Virus record (IMG/VR): IMGVR_UViG_3300036770_004167
Span: 1-21,449 of that record
Strand: one strand, 5' to 3'
From: a virus
Length of the DNA: 21,449 nucleotides
Numbering within the stretch: the stretch's first letter is position 1; each line of letters opens with the position of its first letter. Below are positions 1 through 5,330 of this stretch, one piece after another. The translations under genes and the position numbers were made by a program. A model generated the notes under the pieces. The model was not told the DNA's origin. It did not search any database and saw nothing but the letters and a program-made list of their open reading frames with translations.

Positions 1-27
1 TCCATTCCCGACACCGTCGGCGCCTGA
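1..27 (+). CDS. 3' end of an upstream gene (partial)
   Basis: Frame 1 reads eight codons and then TGA at 25-27, just before the next start at 32. Nothing about function can be said from so few residues. The tight spacing resembles the rest of the operon, so this is probably the tail of the preceding phage gene, but other frames are also open here. Confidence 0.3.
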   Translation, partial: SIPDTVGA

Positions 28-31
28 ACTT

Positions 32-238
32 ATGTCCAACAAAATGCAATACGAAGGACCGACCCTCAAGTCCTTCTACGGTTGGCTTCAAATCCTGTTC
101 ATCGCCTACAAGCTCGCCGGCATCATCGACTGGTCTTGGTGGTGGGTGCTAACCCCCGCAATCGCTGTCTTCTGCCTGCGCTTCTTTCACGAGCTGGGAG
201 CCAGCCTAAAGGCTCGGTTCAAAATCAACGTCAAGTAG
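32..238 (+). CDS. small phage membrane protein
   Basis: A 68-residue protein with two closely spaced hydrophobic stretches, about residues 16-31 and 35-51, separated by a Trp-rich turn (IDWSWWW). It ends in a basic tail (KARFKINVK), which suggests an inner-membrane hairpin with a cytoplasmic C-terminus. Short two-span proteins with a W-W-W turn are common in tailed phages and have no settled function. A holin role is possible from size and topology, but no lysin is visible beside it. The ATG at 32 has no Shine-Dalgarno motif. The next gene starts two bases after its stop, so the two are probably co-transcribed. Confidence 0.7.
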   Translation: MSNKMQYEGPTLKSFYGWLQILFIAYKLAGIIDWSWWWVLTPAIAVFCLRFFHELGASLKARFKINVK

Positions 239-240
239 TC

Positions 241-426
241 ATGGCAAAGTGCCAGGAGATGACCACGCGCAACCGCAAGTCCAGCGCGTCCAGCCTCACG
301 CCCGAGCAGATTCAGTCCGCTCACAGGTCGGGAATCAACCCCCGCCGCCTAGCGTGGATTCTCAAGTGCCCCCACGGCGGACACGCCAACCCCGGCTGCA
401 AGACCTACAGCCGCAAGACCTCATGA
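241..426 (+). CDS. small basic protein, possible zinc-binding knuckle
   Basis: A 61-residue unrecognised protein. The start is placed at the ATG at 241, directly after the previous stop; ATG 259 is an alternative. The middle (LTPEQIQSAHRSGINPRRLAWIL, residues about 19-41) looks like a short helical segment. The C-terminal part has Cys43, His45, His48 and Cys53 in a C-x-H-x2-H-x4-C arrangement that could bind one zinc ion. It overlaps the phosphoesterase gene by an ATGA junction, so the two are translationally coupled. DNA or RNA binding is a guess from the basic charge and possible knuckle. Confidence 0.6.
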   Translation: MAKCQEMTTRNRKSSASSLTPEQIQSAHRSGINPRRLAWILKCPHGGHANPGCKTYSRKTS

Positions 427-1256
427 GCTCAAGCCACCGCCCCTACCTCCCCGCGCCTGTCAAGGGCGTCGAGGCCCCGGCCATCATCCGCAAGTGGCAG
501 CGCTTCCTGGTCGTCGGCTGCATCCACTCGACCCGCGCGTGCCCTGTGGCCGTCCAGTCCATCGTCGACTTCATCCTCCGCTGGAAGCCCGACGTGGTCG
601 TCGTCAACGGCGATCTCCTCGACCTCGAGGCCTTCATGGGCTCCGTCAAGGACAGAGACGGCGTCGAGCCTGTCGCCGACGACGTGGACGAGGGGATACG
701 CATCCTCAACCTCTTCGCCAATGCCTGCCTGGAGGCCGGCTCCTACCTCGTCTTCAACGAGGGAAACCACGAGGCTCGGCTGTGGCGCGCCATCGCCGGA
801 AACAACGAGGCCGCCGCCTTCGCCGCATTCCGCATCCAGTCCGAGATGAAGGCGGTCGTCCGCCGCGCCGGCGGGACCTACGTCGAGTACCGTGGGATCT
901 GGACAGGCTACCTTCTCGGCGAGACCCTGCTCATCACCCATGGCTCGGTATTCAACGTCAACGCCGCCCGCGACATGGCCCAGGCCTACGCTCGCGGGGG
1001 CATCTCGACCGTAATCTTCAACCACACGCACAGCCCGGGCTGGGCAATCGGGAACCGTGACGACGCTCCGATGGGCATCAACGCCGGCACCCTACAGCGC
1101 CGCGCATCGCCCCTCGCCTCCTACGCCGACGGCCGCCTCAAGACCTTCTCGTGGATGCCCGGCTGCGCCTACGGCGAGTTCGCCGACGACGTAGCCGTGC
1201 CGTCCCTGTACGTCCACCCCCTCGCCCTCGAGGGACAGCCCTGGAGACTGCCGTGA
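423..1256 (+). CDS. calcineurin-like metallophosphoesterase
   Basis: A 277-residue protein with most of the metallophosphoesterase signature in order: NGDLLD (62-67), GNHE (114-117), THG (172-174) and NHTH (200-203). These normally hold two metal ions and hydrolyse phosphomonoesters, phosphodiesters or nucleotides. The first motif, usually D-x-H, reads G-C-I-H at 32-35, so the first metal-binding Asp appears to be Cys33. The last motif has Asn where Gly is usual. The start is the ATG at 423 in an ATGA overlap with the previous gene; a longer in-frame reading would bury that gene. Phage members often sit in replication modules, as here. The substrate is not predictable, and the Cys may alter metal choice or activity. 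Confidence 0.85.
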   Translation: MSSSHRPYLPAPVKGVEAPAIIRKWQRFLVVGCIHSTRACPVAVQSIVDFILRWKPDVVVVNGDLLDLEAFMGSVKDRDGVEPVADDVDEGIRILNLFANACLEAGSYLVFNEGNHEARLWRAIAGNNEAAAFAAFRIQSEMKAVVRRAGGTYVEYRGIWTGYLLGETLLITHGSVFNVNAARDMAQAYARGGISTVIFNHTHSPGWAIGNRDDAPMGINAGTLQRRASPLASYADGRLKTFSWMPGCAYGEFADDVAVPSLYVHPLALEGQPWRLP

Positions 1257-1552
1257 GCGACCAGACCTCAGGCCACCGCCCCTCGACCAAGGAGCTTATA
1301 CAGATGCTCCGCCAGCCTTACGTGGACACCGTCCCGCCGGGCTGGTACTCGTCGAAGGACATCCGCCTAGCACTCCGCATCTCGCAAGGCTACGTCAACC
1401 AGGCCATCAGGCGCATGATCGAGAACGGCCAGATTACGGAGATTCGCAAGTACAGGGTCGCGCACGACGCCCGGGGGCCGACCCCTGTCCCGCATTACAG
1501 GTTCACCCAGGAAGCCGAGAATGTCCTATCCTTGACCCGCTCGCCGCAATAG
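1253..1552 (+). CDS. winged-helix DNA-binding protein
   Basis: A 99-residue protein starting with GTG at 1253, inside a GTGA overlap with the phosphoesterase stop; a GGAG lies seven bases upstream, one of the few SD-like sites here. Residues about 30-85 look like a winged helix: WYSSKDIRLAL, a turn, a recognition-like helix (GYVNQAIRRMIENGQI), then a basic beta-hairpin wing ending at HYRF. Such proteins act as replication accessory factors or repressors. Its place just before the helicase gene favours a replication or early regulatory role. ATG at 1304 is an alternative start but would remove the first helix. Confidence 0.6.
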   Translation: MSDQTSGHRPSTKELIQMLRQPYVDTVPPGWYSSKDIRLALRISQGYVNQAIRRMIENGQITEIRKYRVAHDARGPTPVPHYRFTQEAENVLSLTRSPQ

Positions 1553-1604
1553 CACAAAACCCTCCCCGGGGCTGCCACCCCTAACCCTCCCCACAAATCC
1601 CCAC

Positions 1605-3005
1605 ATGAGCAACGCACACACGCAACGCTTCCCTGTCGACGCCGAGCGACACGTCCTCGCCTCCGCCTTCTGCGACCAAGACTGGCTGGCCACCGCCCGC
1701 CACGAGCTCGAGCCGCGCCACTTCTCCGAGCCTGTCCACCGCATCCTCTGGGAGGCCGTCCTTGCGACCTACGCCGACGGCGCGCCGGCCGACGAGATTA
1801 GCGTCCTCGAGCACCTCCGCCGAGACGGCAACGTGGACGCGGTCGGGGGCGTGGCCGGCGTCAACTCCATAAGCTCGACCCTGTACGCGCCCAACCCGAA
1901 CGTCCGCCGCTGGCAGGAACAGGTCGTCGAGGGTCACAAGCTGCGCAGCCTCTCGTCCGCCCTCGAGCGCCTCAAGCAGATGTCCGACGCCTCGGTCGTC
2001 TCCGCCGAGGAGATAGCCCGCGAGGCCGCCGCCATAGCCGACCAGGCAGGCCACCGTCGCAAGCCCGGCGACTCCGGCCCCCAGCGTTTCGACTGGCGGC
2101 AGATGCTAACCTTCGACCCCAAGCAGGACCCCGACTGCATCTTCGGCGACCGGTGGCTCTCCCGAGGCCACTCCGCGATGTTCATCGCCGGCACAGGCGT
2201 CGGCAAGTCGACCTTCATCAACGGCGCCGCCTGCCACTGGGCGCTCGGCAAGGACTACTTCGGCCTGCGTCCCAAGGTCGGCCCGCTCCGAACCCTCATC
2301 GTGCAAAGCGAGAACGACCAGTCGGACACGGCGGAGACGGTCCAGGGCGCCCTGCACGGCATGGGCATACCCCTCGGCTCCGAGACCGCCGACCAGATCG
2401 GCGAGCGCGTCGCCTTCTTCCGCGAGTCCGTCCGCACCGGCGAGGAGTTCGCCAAGGTCCTTCGCGGCCTCATCCTCGACCACCGAGCCGACGTCACGGT
2501 AATCGACCCGGTTCTCGGTTTCAGCGGAATAGACATGACCAAGCAGGACCAGCTCTCCCGATGGCTCCGAGGCATCCTCCAGCCCATCCTCTCCGAGACG
2601 CGCACCCTGCTCTTCAACGTCCACCACACGAACAAGCCGCGCCCGGCCTCCGAGTCCGCCGTCCTCAACTTCGACAACATGGCCTATCTGGGCGCGGGCG
2701 GCGCCGACCTCGCCAACTGGCACAGGTCCACCCTCTCGCTCTTCAAGGACCCCACCCCCGACGGCGAGGACGAGCAGCCGCACTACTCCCTCATCGCCGG
2801 CAAGCGCGGGGGCCGCTCCGGCCTCACCGACAGCCAGGGGAACTTCACCCGCGTCGTCCGCCTCCGGCACTCCCGCACCCCGGGCATCGTCCGCTGGGAA
2901 AGGCGCACCGACGACCTCGCCATCCCCGCCGCCAGCCCGACCCCATCGAAATCGTATTCTAAGGCCTCTGGACACCCTAGGGGCGGTCCTACCCTTCCCG
3001 CCTAG
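1605..3005 (+). CDS. replicative helicase: DnaB-N domain plus RepA-like ATPase
   Basis: A 466-residue protein. Residues about 8-110 resemble the DnaB N-terminal domain (ERHVLASAF...F..P.HR.I..A, then LE.LRR). Residues about 160-435 are a RecA-fold ATPase of the RSF1010 RepA/AAA_25 type, with Walker A GTGVGKST (196-203), Walker B VTVIDP (297-302) and the HHTNK motif (340-344). It should form a hexamer that unwinds DNA at the phage replication fork. The leader before ATG 1605 is C-rich with no SD. The last about 22 residues are low-complexity and basic, and the overlapping +1 frame stops at 2962, so the true C-terminus is less certain. It is followed by a possible origin region. Confidence 0.85.
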   Translation: MSNAHTQRFPVDAERHVLASAFCDQDWLATARHELEPRHFSEPVHRILWEAVLATYADGAPADEISVLEHLRRDGNVDAVGGVAGVNSISSTLYAPNPNVRRWQEQVVEGHKLRSLSSALERLKQMSDASVVSAEEIAREAAAIADQAGHRRKPGDSGPQRFDWRQMLTFDPKQDPDCIFGDRWLSRGHSAMFIAGTGVGKSTFINGAACHWALGKDYFGLRPKVGPLRTLIVQSENDQSDTAETVQGALHGMGIPLGSETADQIGERVAFFRESVRTGEEFAKVLRGLILDHRADVTVIDPVLGFSGIDMTKQDQLSRWLRGILQPILSETRTLLFNVHHTNKPRPASESAVLNFDNMAYLGAGGADLANWHRSTLSLFKDPTPDGEDEQPHYSLIAGKRGGRSGLTDSQGNFTRVVRLRHSRTPGIVRWERRTDDLAIPAASPTPSKSYSKASGHPRGGPTLPA

Positions 3006-3097
3006 GGAAACCCCCCGCAGAATAGAAGCCAGACCCCGCCGTCGAGGCCTCTAGTCCGCCCACCTCCTCCCAATCCCGCCATGACCACCACCCGAAC

Positions 3098-3136
3098 CCA
3101 GTTCACACTGCCAGTTCACACTGCCAGTTCAGACGT
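3098..3136 (+). repeat. 13-bp tandem repeat, iteron-like
   Basis: The unit CCAGTTCACACTG occurs exactly at 3098-3110 and 3111-3123. A third, partial copy starts at 3124 and matches for CCAGTTCA before diverging. The direct head-to-tail array lies about 90 bases after the helicase stop. It could bind a replication initiator or a repressor. Confidence 0.75.
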
Positions 3137-3146
3137 AGACAATACA

Positions 3147-3239
3147 CTCCCCCCTAAAGGGGGAGAGTGCTATTGTGTGCGAGATACCTCGCTCTCCCCC
3201 CTGCGGGGGGCTCGGTACTCGCAGGTGCCCCCAGGGGCA
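3147..3239 (+). promoter_or_regulatory. overlapping alternative GC hairpins in the leader of the 3257 gene
   Basis: Several perfect stems share arms. CTCCCCC 3147-3153 pairs with GGGGGAG 3159-3165. GGGGGAGAG 3159-3167 can instead pair with CTCTCCCCC 3192-3200. CCCCCC 3196-3201 can pair with GGGGGG 3205-3210. Inside the long form, GCGAG 3179-3183 pairs with CTCGC 3188-3192. A last stem is TGCCC 3226-3230 with GGGCA 3235-3239. No T-run follows, so none is a standard terminator. Confidence 0.5.
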
Positions 3240-3256
3240 AGGAAGCGAGGCCCGAG

Positions 3257-3613
3257 ATGAGCAGGCCCTATCGGAAGTCCTGGGCCGTCAAGCGGAACGC
3301 AATCCGCTTCGCCCAGCATTGGCGCGAGCGATGGGCCAAGGACGACGGAACGATGCGATCCAACCTGGAGAGGATTAACTCCGGCAGGAAAAAGACAGCG
3401 AGGGAGCGCACCGACAGGCTCGCCAAGATCCTCTCGACCATGCCGGCCACGGTCAAGTCATCCGAGCTCAGGGAAGAGCTGTCGAAGGCTTTCCAGCGAC
3501 AGGGACTCACGCTCGACCCCCAGCGCTTCAACTCGATGCGCGTCGCGCTCTGGCGAAGGAAACTAATCGAGCACGACGCGGCCTCGCTCTCGTGGCGAAT
3601 CCTGCCGAAATAA
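3257..3613 (+). CDS. basic protein of unknown function
   Basis: A 118-residue, strongly Arg/Lys-rich protein that I do not recognise. The start is ATG 3257, preceded by GCGAGGCCCGAG with a weak SD-like GAGG; a longer in-frame reading would run into the hairpins. The N-terminal half is helical and basic (KRNAIRFAQHWRERWAKDD). The C-terminal half (TVKSSELREELSKAFQRQG, then a hydrophobic strand and RMP-like basic ends) could be a small winged helix. Charge and location beside the possible origin suggest nucleic-acid binding. It is followed within 50 bases by the next small gene. Confidence 0.6.
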   Translation: MSRPYRKSWAVKRNAIRFAQHWRERWAKDDGTMRSNLERINSGRKKTARERTDRLAKILSTMPATVKSSELREELSKAFQRQGLTLDPQRFNSMRVALWRRKLIEHDAASLSWRILPK

Positions 3614-3658
3614 TTCCGACTGTTGCCTCGCGAAAACAAACCGCTTTTGTGTCAAGCC

Positions 3659-3955
3659 ATGTCGCAGGAAAACGATGACAGGACGCTCGACGAGCGCCAC
3701 CGCCAGGAACAGGCGGAGGCCGCTTTCCAAGAGGCCTGCGAGACGCTCAGCTACCACTCGCAGAACTTCCTCGTCTTCGTCCGCACAGGGAAGGGAAGAT
3801 ACCTCCGGCACATCGAGGGAAAGAACCACGCCGAGCGGATCTGCCTCGCCTCCGGCGTCGCGACGCACCTGAACGACATCATCGCCGAGCTCGGACTCCT
3901 CGCCGCCGAGCGCGTCGACATCGAGGACGAGGAGAGGGGGATGCGGGATGCCTAG
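3659..3955 (+). CDS. hypothetical protein, acidic and helical
   Basis: A 98-residue unrecognised protein. ATG 3659 is preferred over an upstream in-frame TTG at 3623. The sequence is mostly helical: an acidic N-terminus (DDRTLDERHRQEQAEAAFQEA), a central basic segment (RTGKGRYLRHIEGKNH), and a C-terminal acidic helix (EDEERGMRDA). No catalytic motif is visible. Its end overlaps the following HTH gene by eight bases, and a purine-rich stretch (GGAGAGGGGG) in its last codons can act as the downstream ribosome site. Linked expression with that regulator is likely. Confidence 0.6.
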   Translation: MSQENDDRTLDERHRQEQAEAAFQEACETLSYHSQNFLVFVRTGKGRYLRHIEGKNHAERICLASGVATHLNDIIAELGLLAAERVDIEDEERGMRDA

Positions 3956-4718
3956 GCGGGACGACCCCATGCCCGACCCGGAGAAGGTCTACGACTCCTG
4001 GTTCCGCAAGCAGCCCAAGCGGGCGCAGGCCGAGCTGAGGGCCAAGGGCCTCGGGCCTCACTGCGAGATGCCGGGCAGCCCGAACGTCTTCCCGGTCATC
4101 GAGAACCACGCCGCGTTCGGCGTCCAGCCAGACCTCGTCGGCGCCCAGCCCGAGCCTGAGACCGAGGAGTTCATCTCGGCGACCGAGCTTCGACACCGAC
4201 TGCAGCTCGTCTTCGAGGCGCTCGAGCAGTACGCCTCGCCCGAGATGCTGACAAACCTCCGCTTCATCCGCGCCCTCCTGGGCGGCCATGCCTCGGGCAT
4301 GTCGCTCGCCTCGCTCGCCAAGGAACTCGGCATCAGCAAGCAGGCTGTGGCCTGGCGCTCTCGCCGGATCCTCGCCGCGCTCGGCCGCGTGTCCAAGTCG
4401 TCAGCCATCGCCCGCGAGATTGAGCAGGCGACAAAAGGACAGCCACCCATCGAGCCCGAGCCGTCAACAGCGCCGGCTGGAACCGTGGCGGTGGGCCCCT
4501 ATCTCATTTTTAAGCAAACCAAGGCACCGCCTCGGAATTATACAGGCAAAAGTGTAGAAAAACCAGCAAAAGTGCCTCGGGGAGGGGTGGCTAAGGCATC
4601 TCTTTGCACAAAAGTACGCAAACGCGTGGTCATCGACCCCGCTGTTTTTACGAAAAAGCGGGTTTTTCGCGGAGGGCGTTACCCGGCCATGCCGAAAAAA
4701 CGACAGGGGCGTGTATAA
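3948..4718 (+). CDS. HTH protein resembling sigma-70 region 4; candidate late regulator
   Basis: A 256-residue reading frame. Residues about 116-146 (GMSLASLAKELGISKQAVAWRSRRILAAL) form a convincing helix-turn-helix like sigma-70 region 4 or RinA/ArpU-type phage late activators. It has one of the few good SD sites in the window (GGAGAGGGGG before ATG 3948); ATG 3969 is an alternative start. Its position just before the terminase genes suits an activator of late transcription. The tail from about residue 185 is basic, is coded by AT-richer DNA, and crosses a strong terminator-like hairpin at 4638-4667. Either the tail is translated through the hairpin or the annotated C-terminus is not the functional one. 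Confidence 0.7.
   Translation: MPRRDDPMPDPEKVYDSWFRKQPKRAQAELRAKGLGPHCEMPGSPNVFPVIENHAAFGVQPDLVGAQPEPETEEFISATELRHRLQLVFEALEQYASPEMLTNLRFIRALLGGHASGMSLASLAKELGISKQAVAWRSRRILAALGRVSKSSAIAREIEQATKGQPPIEPEPSTAPAGTVAVGPYLIFKQTKAPPRNYTGKSVEKPAKVPRGGVAKASLCTKVRKRVVIDPAVFTKKRVFRGGRYPAMPKKRQGRV
4529..4543 (+). repeat. left arm of a 15-bp inverted repeat
   Basis: GCCTCGGAATTATAC at 4529-4543 is the exact reverse complement of 4713-4727. It contains TATAAT on the minus strand (4537-4542). The first seven bases (GCCTCGG) recur at 4574-4580. The arm lies inside the 3' part of the HTH gene, 169 bases from its partner. Confidence 0.85.
4638..4667 (+). terminator. intrinsic terminator before the terminase operon
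   Basis: CCCGC 4638-4642 and TTTTT 4645-4649 pair with AAAAA 4653-4657 and GCGGG 4658-4662 (loop ACG, two-base bulge TG), followed by TTTTT at 4663-4667. This is a textbook Rho-independent form. An alternative stem, CGAAAAA 4651-4657 with TTTTTCG 4663-4669, is mutually exclusive with it. It lies within the 3' end of the preceding reading frame, so translating ribosomes would interfere with folding. Confidence 0.7.
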
Positions 4719-4727
4719 TTCCGAGGC
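4713..4727 (+). promoter_or_regulatory. right arm of inverted repeat containing a TATAAT box; candidate late promoter
   Basis: GTATAATTCCGAGGC ends directly against the ATG at 4728. TATAAT at 4714-4719 is a perfect -10 hexamer preceded by TG. Transcription would start at or within a few bases of the ATG, giving a leaderless terminase mRNA. No good -35 hexamer is seen at 16-18 bases, so an activator may be required. The arm is the reverse complement of 4529-4543. Confidence 0.55.
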
Positions 4728-5330
4728 ATGCTGAAGAACTCCGACATCGCGAAGGCCCTGGGCGTCACGCCGCAGCGCGTCATCGCGTTGAAGCGGCGAG
4801 GCATGCCGGACGGCCCGGACATCGAGACGATTCTCCGCTGGCGGGAGGAGCGAATAAAGACGCACGGCTCGGGAGCGGGTACGGCGCCGAAGGTCGATGC
4901 GGCTCGGCCCGAGACGATCGCGGGCGGCTCCCTGGAGGAGCGCATCGAGAGGCACAAGCTGCGGGTCGACGAGGCCGAGCGCGTGTGGCAGGCGTCGATG
5001 CTCAACGGCGACAGCAACTCGAGCAAGTTCCAGTCGGCCTACAACCAGTCGCTTAAGACCCTGGTCTCCCTCGAGAACGAGGTCTTCGACCGAAAGGTTA
5101 AGGCGGGCGAGTTCATCCGGCGGTCGGACGCGGAGCAGTCGATGCTCGCCCTGGCCAACGTGGTCATAACGCTCGCCGAGAAGCTGCCGATGGAGCAGGG
5201 GGACAAGTGCAACCCCGACCAGCCGGCGAGGGCGGTCAAGGCCCTCGAGGAATGGGTGCTCGCCTTCCGCCGCTCCGTGTCCGACTCGGCCTGCACGCTG
5301 GCGCTGGAGGAGGACGGCAAGGGTGATTGA
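4728..5330 (+). CDS. terminase small subunit (Nu1-like)
   Basis: A 200-residue protein. Residues about 3-40 form an HTH like lambda Nu1 (SDIAKALGVTPQRVIALKRRGMP, then DIETILRWREE), which recognises the packaging site. A helical, charged middle (residues about 68-150) and a C-terminal segment follow, suited to oligomerising and docking the large subunit. The gene is immediately followed, with an eight-base overlap, by the GpA-type large subunit, which supports the call. ATG 4728 has a GAGG only one base away, too close for a normal SD, and is better explained by leaderless initiation from the TATAAT box just upstream. Confidence 0.8.
   Translation: MLKNSDIAKALGVTPQRVIALKRRGMPDGPDIETILRWREERIKTHGSGAGTAPKVDAARPETIAGGSLEERIERHKLRVDEAERVWQASMLNGDSNSSKFQSAYNQSLKTLVSLENEVFDRKVKAGEFIRRSDAEQSMLALANVVITLAEKLPMEQGDKCNPDQPARAVKALEEWVLAFRRSVSDSACTLALEEDGKGD

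Larger units (their letters stand above)
3006..3256 (+). other. non-coding region between helicase and next gene; possible origin or leader
   Basis: A 251-base gap without a convincing gene. It holds a 13-bp tandem repeat (3098-3136) and a cluster of GC-rich hairpins (3147-3239) listed separately. Iteron-like repeats next to a helicase gene are a familiar layout for a replication origin, but no AT-rich unwinding element or DnaA box was recognised. The hairpins sit in the leader of the gene starting at 3257. Confidence 0.4.

Noticed and set aside
429-1031. Long minus-strand open frames opposite the phosphoesterase and throughout the window
   Set aside because: They mirror codon bias of high-GC + strand genes, give low-complexity Ala/Arg/Val-rich proteins, and have no consistent leaders. 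All recognised genes are on the + strand.
2153-2962. +1 frame overlapping the helicase that ends in a plausible-looking PIEIVF
   Set aside because: The body is Arg/Pro-rich shadow sequence. A frameshift near the helicase C-terminus is conceivable, but no slippery site or homologue evidence is visible.
2975-3007. CCCTAGG...CCTAGGG inverted repeat at the end of the helicase gene
   Set aside because: Seven bases with a 19-base loop and no T-run is weak as a terminator and could be chance.
3388-3393. TTTTCC on the minus strand (also near 3667, 17232 and 20754)
   Set aside because: These lie inside + strand genes with no minus-strand gene downstream and no matching second block.
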